From NCBI GenBank assembly GCA_019550975.1, contig SDWH01000005.1:122837-186836 (forward strand): a stretch of DNA of 64,000 bases, given 5' to 3'. This document shows, piece after piece, positions 26,266 through 35,800 of this stretch. The stretch is from Bacteroidales bacterium SW299. GTDB lineage: Bacteria; Bacteroidota; Bacteroidia; Bacteroidales; Bacteroidaceae. Position 1 is the stretch's first letter; every line of letters starts with the position of its first letter. A model generated the notes under the pieces. It saw only the letters and a program-made list of their open reading frames with translations, had not been told where the DNA came from and ran no database searches. Both the position numbers and the translations under genes were made by a program.

Positions 26266-28026
26266 TCAGGGCAATATGAAGGTGGCAGGCCGGGTGTCGC
26301 CTTGTTTCCATCTGCAAAATTCCAGTTCGGGATAAGCGGATGCACCTGTGCTGCCGATCCACTCATTCAGCTTTTCATGGAGTTTCCGCCCGCCTTCTTC
26401 CAGAACGAATGTCCGGCTGTCGTATCTCAGGATAAATTCGTAGGCTGAATTGTGGTCATTTCCTATAAAGTCTTTCTTGTAAGTGTCCGGAAGGTAGCAG
26501 TACGCCATGTAGCTTGTTTCCCATGTGTTGAAGCAGAGAGCGTTGTATTTGCCTTCCGGGCCGTATACATAGCAGTTCTGTATATTTTTCTTGTTCTCGA
26601 AGCATAAGTGCGCTCCGTTTTCGGGGCTTTTGAAGCTTGCGTGTCCGATGCCGCAGTTCAGGATATTCCCGGCGTTGGTCCTTACCAGTCCGGCGGCCGG
26701 GTCTTTGGCGTCATCGGTTGATATTGTGACGTTTTCGGCCAGGCAGTTGAATACATCACCCTGGTTGTAGGCTATAAATCCGCTGTACTGGTTTGCGTCG
26801 GTCAATTCCATCGATCCGTTTTGGAGGATGCAGTTATGAATCTTCCCTCTGTTTATTCCGGCCAGCAGTCCGACGTATGCAATCTTTCCGTTCTGGGTGT
26901 AAGATATGTTGCAGACATTCAGGTTTCTGACAATCCCATCCGGTGCTATGTCACCGAAGACACCATAATTGGAATATCCGTTGAGCTTCCTGTTCAGGTG
27001 GATGCCCGACAGCGTATGCCCTTCTCCGTCGAATATGTCGCTGAATGCCTTGTTCATCTTGTAGTTGATTCCGATTCCCATTATCCGGGCAGACTCTTCC
27101 TCAGAAAACGCGATGTCGCTTTTCAGGCGGTACGTGGTGATTCCGTCCGCGGTTTCTCCGAACTCCTCCAGCTTTCTGTCATCGTATGCTTCTCCGTTTA
27201 TCAGGTGAGTGAAGGCGATGAAATCTTCTGCCGTATATATTCCGCGTCCCGAACCTTTTGATTTCAAGTTGCAGGAATAGGCTGTTCCTTCTTTAAAGGT
27301 TATGTTTTCGACCGTTGTCTGGCAGATGCTTTGCCCGGAACCGGTCAAGGATAGTTCTACAGGAGGTGTTTCACCGGCAGGGGAGGGCGGAATGATGAAG
27401 CTGTAAGTGTTTTCTTCTGAACCGTGCAGTTCGCTTTCATGGCAATCCCGGCTGTAGATGATGTTTCCGGTTATGGGGCAGAACGATTCGATGCCGGCAG
27501 TCTTGCAGATCATGCCTGTGACTTTTTCGCTCAGCTGGCTGTCGGTATTGAAGTCTATTCTTGAAAAGCGGTGCCTGAACTTCAGGCGGATCACGTTGCC
27601 GTATGCGCACGAGTCCTGGCAGAACAGGACATCTTTCAATGTCTTTCCGCTGCTTTCGTACAATTGCTCTTTTCCGAAGAGCCCTTCTCCGTCAGTATCC
27701 ATGACGGGAAAGACGGCGGTGTAGCGCATCTTTCCGTTTCCGTTCGGTCCGAAGGGCTTTTCCGGCACCCATTCTTTCCCATCGAACGTGAGGATGCAGC
27801 CGTCCGGACTTGTGGTTCCGTCGCTGAAGAACAGAATCCGGTCGCCTGTCTGAAACGCGGTCTTGCCTGCAGATCTGCCTTGCGGGCCGAAGCCGTAAAC
27901 GTCGTTCCCCAAAATCTTTATTCCGGAGGATAGGCGGGTTTCATGGTCTTCAATTCCGTTGCATCCGGAAAAGAAGAAGGCCCATATATACATTATATAT
28001 ATAAGAATGGATGGTGTGGAGCGCAT
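26266..28026 (-). CDS. Fimbrillin-like (Mfa-type) surface lipoprotein with GLUG-like repeats
   Basis: The 586-residue product begins with a lipoprotein signal (YIMYIWAFFFSGCNG, lipobox SGC). The first ~270 residues resemble the fimbrillin/Mfa-like fold: GDRILFF, YTAVFPVMD and FRHRFSRIDF are typical strings. The C-terminal half carries right-handed beta-helix or GLUG-like repeats, seen as GLLAGINRGKIHNC, GFIAYNQGDVFNC and GLVRTNAGNILNC. A surface adhesin or pilus-associated role is likely, but no pilus operon is adjacent. Only 23 cysteine- and glycine-spaced residues separate successive repeats, suggesting a modular stalk. Confidence 0.7.
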   Translation of the reverse strand: MRSTPSILIYIMYIWAFFFSGCNGIEDHETRLSSGIKILGNDVYGFGPQGRSAGKTAFQTGDRILFFSDGTTSPDGCILTFDGKEWVPEKPFGPNGNGKMRYTAVFPVMDTDGEGLFGKEQLYESSGKTLKDVLFCQDSCAYGNVIRLKFRHRFSRIDFNTDSQLSEKVTGMICKTAGIESFCPITGNIIYSRDCHESELHGSEENTYSFIIPPSPAGETPPVELSLTGSGQSICQTTVENITFKEGTAYSCNLKSKGSGRGIYTAEDFIAFTHLINGEAYDDRKLEEFGETADGITTYRLKSDIAFSEEESARIMGIGINYKMNKAFSDIFDGEGHTLSGIHLNRKLNGYSNYGVFGDIAPDGIVRNLNVCNISYTQNGKIAYVGLLAGINRGKIHNCILQNGSMELTDANQYSGFIAYNQGDVFNCLAENVTISTDDAKDPAAGLVRTNAGNILNCGIGHASFKSPENGAHLCFENKKNIQNCYVYGPEGKYNALCFNTWETSYMAYCYLPDTYKKDFIGNDHNSAYEFILRYDSRTFVLEEGGRKLHEKLNEWIGSTGASAYPELEFCRWKQGDTRPATFILP

Positions 28027-28168
28027 AAGCGTGACTTTTTCATTGTGGTTTATATATGAAAACGGCAAACGTGCCGGTTGTTCACCTTTCCGGGCACAGA
28101 TTTTTCCGCAGATCTTCTTTGCCGTTTCCGGTCATGCGGAGCGGAAACATGGACTTGTGCGGCGGAAA

Positions 28169-28195
28169 TCTTTATCTCCAGCCTGGAGATAAAGA
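28169..28195. repeat. Single 21-bp repeat unit forming a 27-bp perfect palindrome
   Basis: Thirteen-base arms (TCTTTATCTCCAG and CTGGAGATAAAGA) surround one central C. It is one unit of the same family as the arrays near 14.2 kb and 56.9 kb. It lies between the divergent fimbrillin-like gene and trmB, about 90 bp upstream of the trmB promoter, where it could bind a dimeric protein or form a hairpin in RNA. Confidence 0.8.
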
Positions 28196-28263
28196 ATGCT
28201 CCGAGGCATGCTTCTGTTTTTTCCGTGCGGTGCCGGGCGATATTTTCCGCCCTTAATTTTTAT

Positions 28264-28294
28264 TTTGCCTATTCCGTTAAAAGCCGTAACTTTG
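28264..28294 (+). promoter_or_regulatory. Promoter of trmB
   Basis: TTTG (28264-28267) and TAACTTTG (28287-28294) are 19 bp apart, a full match to the Bacteroides consensus, 21 bp before the ATG. Confidence 0.8.
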
Positions 28295-28315
28295 GAGCGG
28301 ATTAGGAAATGACGT

Positions 28316-29074
28316 ATGGGAAAAGGAAAATTGGCGAAATTCGCAGATATGGCGGAGTATCCGCATGTGTTTGAATATCCGTATTCGGTGGTTGATGATG
28401 TGCCTTTTGAAATGAAGGGCAGGTGGAACCGTGATTTTTTCAAGAACGGCAATCCGATTGTGCTCGAACTCGGATGCGGGCGTGGAGAATATACCGTGGG
28501 GCTTGCCCGGCGCTATCCGGACAAGAACTTTATCGGTGTAGACATCAAGGGCGCGCGCATGTGGACGGGAGCCACTGAAGCGCTGCGCGAAGGGCTGGGC
28601 AATGTGGCTTTCCTGCGGACAAACATTGAAATCATCGACCGCTTCTTTGAGCGGGACGAGGTGTGCGAGATATGGCTTACCTTTTCAGACCCTCAGATGA
28701 AGAAGGCGACCAAACGGCTTACTTCGACTTACTTCATGAACCGTTACCGCAGGTTTCTGGTTCCCGACGGGCTGGTGCATCTGAAGACGGACAGCAATTT
28801 CATGTTCACTTATACGAAGTGTATGATTGAAGAAAACCGCCTGCCCGTCGAGTTCATTACTGACGACCTGTATCATTCGGGAATGGACGATGAGATTCTG
28901 AGTATCCGCACCTATTACGAACAGCAGTGGCTCGACCGCGGGCTGAATATCAAATACATCTGTTTCCGGCTGCCCCGGGAAGGGGAACTGCATGAGCCGG
29001 ACATCGAAATTGAGCTCGACGACTATCGCAGCTATAACCGAAGCAAGCGGAGCGGACTGGCCACGAGCAGATGA
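28316..29074 (+). CDS. trmB: tRNA (guanine-N7)-methyltransferase
   Basis: The 252-residue SAM-dependent enzyme makes m7G46 in tRNA variable loops. Diagnostic segments are [20 protein letters not shown] (SAM-binding motif I), [33 protein letters not shown] (the TrmB catalytic loop; the usual DPWPKKRH is replaced by [10 protein letters not shown], as in other Bacteroidetes) and HLKTDS. It is followed after 36 bp by the Mrp ATPase gene, probably in one transcript. Confidence 0.93.
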   Translation: MGKGKLAKFADMAEYPHVFEYPYSVVDDVPFEMKGRWNRDFFKNGNPIVLELGCGRGEYTVGLARRYPDKNFIGVDIKGARMWTGATEALREGLGNVAFLRTNIEIIDRFFERDEVCEIWLTFSDPQMKKATKRLTSTYFMNRYRRFLVPDGLVHLKTDSNFMFTYTKCMIEENRLPVEFITDDLYHSGMDDEILSIRTYYEQQWLDRGLNIKYICFRLPREGELHEPDIEIELDDYRSYNRSKRSGLATSR

Positions 29075-29110
29075 AAACATTGTGTATAACTTAAAAAAAT
29101 ACGATCAGTT

Positions 29111-30211
29111 ATGACATTATATCCGAAATTGATTCTCGACGCACTGGCAACCGTGCGTTATCCCGGAAGCGGGAAAAACCTTGTTGAGGCTGAGATGGTG
29201 GCCGACAATCTGCGCATCGACGGAATGAAGGTCAGCTTCTCGCTGGTGTTCGACAAGCCTACCGACCCTTTCATGAAGTCGGTGGTAAAGTCGGCTGAAA
29301 CAGCTATCCACACTTACGTGTCGAAAGACGTGGAAGTAAGTATATCAACAGAAAGCAGGCAGGCAGCCCGTCCCGAACCGGGGAAAATGCTCCCTCAGGT
29401 GAAGAATGTCATTGCCGTATCGTCTGGAAAAGGCGGCGTGGGAAAGTCTACGGTAGCTGCCAATCTGGCCGTAGCGCTGTCGAAGCTCGGCTATAAGGTG
29501 GGACTGCTTGACGCAGACATCTTCGGCCCTTCAGTGCCGAAAATGTTTCAGGTAGAGGATGCACGTCCCTATGCAGAGGAAATCAACGGGCGCGACATGA
29601 TCATTCCGGTGGAGAAGTACGGAATCAAGCTGCTGTCTATCGGCTTCTTTGTCAATCCCGACCAGGCGACACTGTGGCGCGGAGGCATGGCAAGCAATGC
29701 GCTGAAACAGCTGGTAGGCGATGCGGAATGGGGCGAACTGGATTATTTCGTGCTGGATACTCCTCCCGGAACGAGCGACATACACCTCACGCTGTTGCAG
29801 ACGCTCGCCATCACAGGCGCGGTGATTGTAAGCACTCCGCAGGAAGTGGCTCTTGCCGATGCGCGGAAAGGCATAAACATGTATACTAACGACAAGGTGA
29901 ACGTTCCTATTCTCGGTCTGGTTGAGAACATGGCATGGTTCACGCCTGCCGAACTTCCCGAAAACAGATACTACCTGTTCGGAAAGGAAGGAACGAAGCG
30001 TCTGGCAGAAGAATTGCATGTGCCGCTGCTGGGACAGATTCCTATTGTGCAGAGCATCTGCGAAAACGGTGATAAAGGAACTCCGGTGGCCCTTGACGAG
30101 AACTCTGTGACCGGACAAGCGTTTATTGAACTGGCACGCAATGTGGTGTACCAGACGGAAAAGCGGAATGCAGAACTGGCTCCGACGGAGATTGTACATA
30201 CGCATAAGTGA
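29111..30211 (+). CDS. Mrp/ApbC-family Fe-S cluster carrier ATPase
   Basis: The 366-residue cytosolic protein has an N-terminal MIP18/DUF59 domain (about 1-80) and a P-loop ATPase domain with the deviant Walker A GKGGVGKST (106-114) and LLDADIFGPSVPKMF. FVLDTPPGTSDIHLTLLQ is the switch II region of the Mrp group. Mrp proteins bind and transfer 4Fe-4S clusters. The CxxC motif near the C-terminus found in most family members is not visible, so cluster binding may differ. A terminator follows. Confidence 0.9.
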   Translation: MTLYPKLILDALATVRYPGSGKNLVEAEMVADNLRIDGMKVSFSLVFDKPTDPFMKSVVKSAETAIHTYVSKDVEVSISTESRQAARPEPGKMLPQVKNVIAVSSGKGGVGKSTVAANLAVALSKLGYKVGLLDADIFGPSVPKMFQVEDARPYAEEINGRDMIIPVEKYGIKLLSIGFFVNPDQATLWRGGMASNALKQLVGDAEWGELDYFVLDTPPGTSDIHLTLLQTLAITGAVIVSTPQEVALADARKGINMYTNDKVNVPILGLVENMAWFTPAELPENRYYLFGKEGTKRLAEELHVPLLGQIPIVQSICENGDKGTPVALDENSVTGQAFIELARNVVYQTEKRNAELAPTEIVHTHK

Positions 30212-30253
30212 TCTGCGGGGAATACGTTCCTGCGGTTATAGGATAATGAAAAG

Positions 30254-30288
30254 GCCCTGTCGTCCGGATGGAATGGCGGGGCATTTTT
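30254..30288 (+). terminator. Terminator after the mrp-like gene
   Basis: GCCCTGTC pairs with GGCGGGGC (two or three G-T wobbles) and is followed by ATTTTT. The site lies between the convergent mrp-like gene and dinB. Confidence 0.55.
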
Positions 30289-30306
30289 CCGGATGGGTGC
30301 CAATCG

Positions 30307-31407
30307 TCATTCGTCCTTGAACTTCAATTGGAGCTGAATCCATTCCGGCCGGCGTTCGGAAGGCCAGTCGTGTTCTTCCTTCGGGTTTGAAACGGCAAGT
30401 CCCAGCAGGCGGATGGGATGGCGTTCGTAGTCGACCTCTTTCAGCAGCCTTTTTGCGAGAGGGAGTATGGTGTCCAGCTTATACAGCGGAAACGGGGTGC
30501 TTTGGCTGCGCGTTATCTGCTTGAAGTCGCTGAACTTTACCTTCAGTGTCAGCGTATATCCCTTGAAGTCTTTCGCTTTCAACCTTTCCGTCAGCTCGCA
30601 AGCCACGTGATACAGTTCGATTATCACCGATGACGTGAGCGAGATGTCCTTTTCCAGCGTATGTTCGCATCCGATGGACTTGCGTATGCGTACTGGTTCC
30701 ACGGGTCGGTTGTCTATTCCCCGGGCGAAGTCGTAGTAGACGGTTCCGGCTTTTCCAAACTGCCGTTTCAGCATTTCAAGCGAGCATTCGCGCAGTGTTT
30801 TTCCGTTGAATATCCCCAGCTTGTGCATTTTTTGTGCTGTTACGGGGCCTATTCCCCAAAATGATTCGATGGGCAGCTTGTCAATGAAGTCGGTAGCCTG
30901 GTCAGGGTGGATTGTACAAAGTCCGTCCGGCTTGCGGTAGTCTGACGCTACCTTTGCGAGAAACTTGTTGTATGACACCCCTGCCGAAGCGACCAGGTTC
31001 AGTTCTTCGCGGATGCGCCGTTTGATTTCTCTGGCGATGTCTACGGCAAGTTCTATCTGCTTCTTGTTTTCCGTAACGTCCAGAAAAGCTTCGTCCAGTG
31101 AAATCGGTTCGATCAGGTCTGTATATTCATGAAAAATCTCGTGGATGCGGGCGGAAACTGCTTTGTATACTTCCATCCGTCCGTGTACGAATATCAGTTG
31201 GGGGCACAGTTTCTTCGCTTTTGCCGACGACATGGCCGAACGGACACCGAACTTTCGCGCTTCGTAGCTTGCCGCAGCAACCACCCCTCTCTGTTCGACA
31301 TGTCCTACAGCTATGGGCTTTCCTTTCAGCTCGGGATTGTCCCGCTGTTCCACTGATGCGTAAAAGGCATCCATGTCGATGTGAATGATTTTTCTGAAAG
31401 TGTCCAT
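30307..31407 (-). CDS. dinB: DNA polymerase IV (Y-family)
   Basis: The 366-residue translesion polymerase has the metal-binding motif HIDMDAFYASVEQ at the start, the second acidic motif SLDEAFLDVT near residue 105, the helix-hairpin-helix region IGPVTAQKMHKLGI and a little-finger domain (about 240-350). The ATG giving MDTFRKIIHIDMD was chosen; the longer frame adds 12 unconserved residues. In E. coli this enzyme is SOS-induced and extends mismatched or damaged primers; no LexA-type box was identified here. Confidence 0.93.
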   Translation of the reverse strand: MDTFRKIIHIDMDAFYASVEQRDNPELKGKPIAVGHVEQRGVVAAASYEARKFGVRSAMSSAKAKKLCPQLIFVHGRMEVYKAVSARIHEIFHEYTDLIEPISLDEAFLDVTENKKQIELAVDIAREIKRRIREELNLVASAGVSYNKFLAKVASDYRKPDGLCTIHPDQATDFIDKLPIESFWGIGPVTAQKMHKLGIFNGKTLRECSLEMLKRQFGKAGTVYYDFARGIDNRPVEPVRIRKSIGCEHTLEKDISLTSSVIIELYHVACELTERLKAKDFKGYTLTLKVKFSDFKQITRSQSTPFPLYKLDTILPLAKRLLKEVDYERHPIRLLGLAVSNPKEEHDWPSERRPEWIQLQLKFKDE

Positions 31408-31474
31408 AAGGCGCTGTAGAGGCTTTTCTGCAAAATTAATCAAAGTTTTCTTCGTTTATCCTAAAAATCATTTG

Positions 31475-31482
31475 TATTTTTG
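31475..31482 (+). promoter_or_regulatory. -7 box for the tsaC-like/clc/fmt operon
   Basis: TATTTTTG is an exact TAnnTTTG match 54 bp before the ATG and lies in the divergent gap with dinB. No good -33 box is evident. Confidence 0.55.
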
Positions 31483-31536
31483 CCGATGCAGCAGCAAAGG
31501 CTGTTTGCCGACTTGACTACTTAACGCTAAGAAGTT

Positions 31537-32103
31537 ATGATGAAAGATGAAATTAAAAAGGCATGCGATGTCATGCGGAAGGGAGGAGTGATACTTTATC
31601 CGACCGATACCGTTTGGGGCATCGGATGCGACGCGACGAATGAAGAAGCCGTGAAGCGGGTTTTTGAAATCAAGCAGCGTGCCGACAGCAAGGCTATGCT
31701 GGTGCTTGTAGACAGTCCGGTGAAAGTGGATTTGTATGTGGAAGAAGTTCCGGATGTTGCATGGGACCTGATCGAACTGACAACGAAACCGCTGACTATC
31801 ATATATGATGGGGCGAAGAATTTGGCTCCCAACCTGATAGCCGCCGATGGCAGTGTGGGAATACGCGTGACGAATGAAGCGTTTTCCAAGCAGCTTTGCT
31901 TCAGCTTCCGCAAGGCGGTTGTTTCTACATCGGCAAATGTCAGCGGGCAGCCGGCTCCTGCCGTATTCCGTGAAATCAGCGATGAGATAAAGAATGCGGT
32001 GGACTATGTCGTTGATTACCGGCGCGATGAAACCGGACATCCGAAACCGTCGAGTATCATCAAACTCGGCAAGGGAGGCGAAGTGAAAATTATCAGAGAA
32101 TAG
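31537..32103 (+). CDS. Threonylcarbamoyl-AMP synthase (YrdC/Sua5 family)
   Basis: The 188-residue single YrdC-domain protein would form threonylcarbamoyl-AMP from threonine, bicarbonate and ATP, the first step of the t6A tRNA modification. Visible motifs are GGVILYPTDTVWGIGCD, IKQRADSKAMLVLV (KR.SK substrate-binding pattern) and VVSTSANVSGQPAP. It lacks the C-terminal Sua5 domain, so it is TsaC-like. It is followed after 10 bp by the ClC channel gene and then fmt. Confidence 0.88.
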   Translation: MMKDEIKKACDVMRKGGVILYPTDTVWGIGCDATNEEAVKRVFEIKQRADSKAMLVLVDSPVKVDLYVEEVPDVAWDLIELTTKPLTIIYDGAKNLAPNLIAADGSVGIRVTNEAFSKQLCFSFRKAVVSTSANVSGQPAPAVFREISDEIKNAVDYVVDYRRDETGHPKPSSIIKLGKGGEVKIIRE

Positions 32104-32113
32104 GAGAAGGACG

Positions 32114-33913
32114 ATGAAAACGACTGATGAAAAGAACAATTTTCTTCAAAATCTTCTTCTCTGGAGAGAGAAGCACATCAAAGACAAGCAGTTTGTCCTG
32201 CTTCTGAGCTTTCTTGTAGGAATCTTTACGGCACTTGCGGCTTATATCCTTAAATTCCTTGTGGAATATATCAAGGAGTTTCTGACAGAAAACTTTGATA
32301 CGACTGGCGCAAACTGGCTGTATCTGGTTTATCCCGTGGTGGGCATTTTCGTGACCGGCCTGTTCATCCGTAAAATCGTGCGCGATGATATCGGCCATGG
32401 AGTGACCAAGATTCTGTATGCCATCTCGCGCAAGCAGAGCCGCATCAAGCGCCACAACGTGTGGTCGTCTGTATGCGCTTCGGCCATAACCATCGGTTTC
32501 GGAGGTTCTGTGGGTGCCGAGGCTCCGATCGTATTGACAGGCTCAGCCATCGGCTCCAACCTGGGAAGTCTGTTCCGTATGGACCATAAGACGCTGATGC
32601 TGTTGGTGGGATGCGGTGCTGCCGGAGCCGTTTCTGGTATCTTCAAGGCACCCATTGCCGGTGTGGTGTTTACGCTGGAGGTGCTGATGATGGATTTGAC
32701 AATGGCGTTTCTGCTTCCGCTGCTTATCACCAGCGTGACCGCGGCGTCTGTTTCTTATTTGCTTACCGGCACCGAGGCAATGTTTCAGTTCCACCTCGAT
32801 TATCCGTTTTCGCTGGAACGTATTCCGTATGCCATTGCGCTGGGAATCTTTTGCGGGCTTGTAGCCTGGTATTTTACCCGTTCGATGAATTGGATTGAAG
32901 ATATCTTCAGGCGATATAAGAATCCTTACGTGAAGTTCCTTATCGGAAGTGCGATGCTGAGCGTGCTGATATTCCTTTTCCCGCCGATGTATGGCGAAGG
33001 CTATGATACGATTTCGCTTCTTCTGAACGGAGCTTCGATTTCTGATTGGGAAACGGTGATGAACAATTCGTTGTTTTATGGCAATGCCCATCTGCTGGTT
33101 CTGTATCTGATTCTGATCATTCTGTTCAAGGTGTTCGCTTCGAGCGCCACGAATGGAGGAGGCGGATGCGGAGGTATCTTTGCACCGAGCCTTTTCCTTG
33201 GCTGTATTGCAGGGTTTGTTTTTTCGTATGTGTGCAACGAATTTAATATAGGCAACACGTATATTCCCGAAAAGAACTTTGCGCTGATGGGAATGGCCGG
33301 CTTGATGTCCGGCGTGATGCACGCTCCGTTGACCGGTGTCTTCCTTATCGCGGAACTGACCGGAGGATACGACCTCTTTCTTCCGTTGATGATTGTTTCG
33401 GTCTGCGCCTATCTGACGATCATTGTGTTTGAACCGCATAGCATTTATTCGATGCGTCTGGCCAAAAGCGGCGAACTGATTACGCATCATAAGGATAAGG
33501 CGGTGCTTACGCTGATGAATATGGACAGTGTGATTGAAACGGACTTCCTGACTGTGCGTCCGGATATGGATCTGGCGCAGATGGTGAAGACCATCTCGCA
33601 GTCGGGGCGGAATCTGTTTCCTGTGGTGGATATCCGGAACGAGCTGATTGGGGTGGTGGTGCTGGATGACATCCGTAACATCATTTTCCGCCAGGAGCTG
33701 TATCACCGTTATCATGTGGCCGAGTTTATGGTGGTGCCGAAGGCAAGAATCATTACGACCGACTCGATGGAAGTGGTGATGGAAAAGTTTGATTCGACAA
33801 ATTCATGGAATCTGCCTGTTGTGGATGAAAACAATAAGTATATCGGCTGTGTGTCAAAATCAAAAGTGCTGAGCACTTACCGGCAGATGATGGTGGACCT
33901 TTCGGCCGAGTGA
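32114..33913 (+). CDS. ClC-family chloride channel/transporter with CBS domains
   Basis: The 599-residue membrane protein has the ClC core (about 30-450) and a C-terminal CBS pair (about 455-595). Selectivity-filter motifs are GGSVGAEAP, which keeps the gating glutamate, and GGGGCGGIFAPSLFLG. Ten or more hydrophobic helices are visible, for example GLLAGINR-free stretches such as LVLYLILIILFKVFA. The CBS domains (TVRPDMDLAQMVKTI and IITTDSMEVVMEKF) probably sense nucleotides. Whether it is a channel or a H+/Cl- exchanger cannot be settled by eye. Confidence 0.92.
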   Translation: MKTTDEKNNFLQNLLLWREKHIKDKQFVLLLSFLVGIFTALAAYILKFLVEYIKEFLTENFDTTGANWLYLVYPVVGIFVTGLFIRKIVRDDIGHGVTKILYAISRKQSRIKRHNVWSSVCASAITIGFGGSVGAEAPIVLTGSAIGSNLGSLFRMDHKTLMLLVGCGAAGAVSGIFKAPIAGVVFTLEVLMMDLTMAFLLPLLITSVTAASVSYLLTGTEAMFQFHLDYPFSLERIPYAIALGIFCGLVAWYFTRSMNWIEDIFRRYKNPYVKFLIGSAMLSVLIFLFPPMYGEGYDTISLLLNGASISDWETVMNNSLFYGNAHLLVLYLILIILFKVFASSATNGGGGCGGIFAPSLFLGCIAGFVFSYVCNEFNIGNTYIPEKNFALMGMAGLMSGVMHAPLTGVFLIAELTGGYDLFLPLMIVSVCAYLTIIVFEPHSIYSMRLAKSGELITHHKDKAVLTLMNMDSVIETDFLTVRPDMDLAQMVKTISQSGRNLFPVVDIRNELIGVVVLDDIRNIIFRQELYHRYHVAEFMVVPKARIITTDSMEVVMEKFDSTNSWNLPVVDENNKYIGCVSKSKVLSTYRQMMVDLSAE

Positions 33914-33929
33914 TAAAGAAGAAGTGTTT

Positions 33930-34898
33930 ATGGAAAAGAAAGACTTGAGAATCGTTTATATGGGCACTCCCGAATTTGCGGTGGAGAGCCTGAAGCGTCT
34001 TGTAGAAGGCGGATATAATGTTGTGGCGGTAATAACAATGCCCGACAAGCCCATGGGACGGCATGGCAGTGTGCTCCAGCCGAGTCCGGTCAAGCAATAT
34101 GCCGTATCTCAGGGACTGAAAGTGCTCCAGCCGGAGAAACTGAAAGACGAGGCTTTTATCGGAGAGCTGCAGAGCCTGCATGCTGACTTGCAGATTGTAG
34201 TGGCGTTTCGGATGTTGCCCGAGGTGGTCTGGGCGATGCCGCGTCTGGGAACATTCAACTTGCATGCGTCGTTGCTTCCTCAGTATCGTGGAGCGGCTCC
34301 GATCAATTGGGCGGTAATCAACGGAGAAACCGAAACGGGAATTACTACGTTCTTCTTGAAGCACGAAATAGACACGGGAGAAATTATTGATCAGGTTCGG
34401 ATTCCCATTGCTGACACAGATGATGTAGGTGTGGTTTATGACAAGCTGATGCGGCTTGGCGGTGACCTGGTGCTGAAAACTGTGGATGCGATTCTGGACG
34501 GAAATGTGAAGACTGTTCCTCAAGAAAGCGTTCCGCTGTCCGGAAAACTGCATCCGGCGCCGAAGATTTTCAAGGAAACTTGCCGGATTGACTGGACACA
34601 GGGGACGAAGCGTATTTATGACTTCATCCGCGGCCTTTCTCCTTATCCCGGCGCATGGACAGAATTTCATGTAGGAGAAACGGTTTCAACCCTCAAGCTG
34701 TTTGAAACGCAAAAGATTTTTGCAGATCATGCTTTAGAACCCGGTGCGTTTGTAACAGACGGAAAGTCTTACCTGCATATTGCGACTTCCGACGGCTATC
34801 TGAATGTACTTTCCTTGCAGCTTGCCGGGAAGAAAAGAATGGGAATCGCTGATTTCATGAAAGGCTACAGGCATTCAGCCGATGCCTTTGTCAGATGA
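33930..34898 (+). CDS. fmt: Methionyl-tRNA formyltransferase
   Basis: The 322-residue enzyme formylates initiator Met-tRNA using 10-formyl-tetrahydrofolate. The N-terminal formyltransferase domain shows YMGTPEFAVESLKRL, the catalytic-loop region NLHASLLPQYRGAAPINWA (with the conserved asparagine and histidine) and ETGITTFFLKHEIDTGEII. The C-terminal tRNA-binding domain begins near residue 205. The ATG giving MEKKDLRIVYMG was preferred over a GTG two codons upstream. It ends the operon after the ClC gene. Confidence 0.95.
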   Translation: MEKKDLRIVYMGTPEFAVESLKRLVEGGYNVVAVITMPDKPMGRHGSVLQPSPVKQYAVSQGLKVLQPEKLKDEAFIGELQSLHADLQIVVAFRMLPEVVWAMPRLGTFNLHASLLPQYRGAAPINWAVINGETETGITTFFLKHEIDTGEIIDQVRIPIADTDDVGVVYDKLMRLGGDLVLKTVDAILDGNVKTVPQESVPLSGKLHPAPKIFKETCRIDWTQGTKRIYDFIRGLSPYPGAWTEFHVGETVSTLKLFETQKIFADHALEPGAFVTDGKSYLHIATSDGYLNVLSLQLAGKKRMGIADFMKGYRHSADAFVR

Positions 34899-34912
34899 TC
34901 AGACTGTCGCAT

Positions 34913-35695
34913 TCATTCTTTGGTAAGCAGGTGACGGGCATTGCTTGGAATCATCCTGCTTCGTGTGTTCGTAGGAGCGAATGTCACATCTTCTTCGGCT
35001 GAGGCATAGGTGAAATCTGTGTGTTTTATCCTGAATCCCTTGAATTGGGAGCTGTTGCATTCCGGAATGCTGGACAGTTCGAATGAAACGACTCCCCAAA
35101 AGGCTTCTTTCTGCAAGTCGTTTTCTGCGTTGTGGCGCAGTTCCACTGTCAGCATGCCATCCTCGCCGAGTTTGCTCTCGTCGGTGAGCAGAAGGCTGAT
35201 GCGGTGTGCTATATCTGCATAGTATCCTAACACATAAAACTGAATGTTGAGATGATGTTTGCTGATAGTAGCGGTGTTGATCTGTATGGGATCGTTTCCG
35301 TACGGCGATAAATCCGGCAGCGTGTCTGTTCCGTTTGTGCGTACGTCGTTTGCAGGCTTGGTCAATACCTTATATAAATGGACGGCTTGCACGGGCTGTA
35401 TGCTGTCCGGATAAATCAGAGGGTCTTTTTCAATGAAGTTGAAGTCCAGCAATACCCTTTGGCCTGTGCTGTCTGCCTTCTCGTCTTCAAAGGAAAAAGC
35501 GTTGACCGGCTCAAGCAGACCGTAGGTGTCTGATTCGATCAGCAGTTTGTCTGTACTTGTAATTGTTCCTAATGTAGAATACGAACCGAATTCGCTTTCG
35601 TACATGTCGTTGCTGTCGTTGTCAAAACATGACGGCAGCATAATGCCGGATGCGAACAGAAGAAAGATGCAGCTTATGTTTTTTGTGGAAATCAT
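34913..35695 (-). CDS. NigD-like lipoprotein
   Basis: The 260-residue product has a lipobox (MLPSCFDND, Cys23) and the NigD-like layout seen across Bacteroidales: a short acidic linker, an N-terminal OB-like barrel (GTITSTDKLLIESDTYGLLE) and a larger C-terminal beta domain with ISLLLTDESKLGEDGMLTVE. NigD was named from a B. fragilis bacteriocin-linked locus, but most homologues have no known function. The gene is convergent with fmt (14 bp apart) and divergent from the sigma-factor gene. Confidence 0.72.
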   Translation of the reverse strand: MISTKNISCIFLLFASGIMLPSCFDNDSNDMYESEFGSYSTLGTITSTDKLLIESDTYGLLEPVNAFSFEDEKADSTGQRVLLDFNFIEKDPLIYPDSIQPVQAVHLYKVLTKPANDVRTNGTDTLPDLSPYGNDPIQINTATISKHHLNIQFYVLGYYADIAHRISLLLTDESKLGEDGMLTVELRHNAENDLQKEAFWGVVSFELSSIPECNSSQFKGFRIKHTDFTYASAEEDVTFAPTNTRSRMIPSNARHLLTKE

Positions 35696-35800
35696 GCGAA
35701 TATGTTTTTTGTTCTATAAGAAAAATAATTTTACGGGGAGATTACTGCATCTTTTTTTGTTAAAACAGCATAATGCGAAAAATAGTTGGTAAACGTGCAG

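Noticed and set aside
30307..31443. Longer start for dinB
   Set aside because: The extra 12 residues are not typical of the family, and the inner ATG gives the usual short lead into the catalytic motif.
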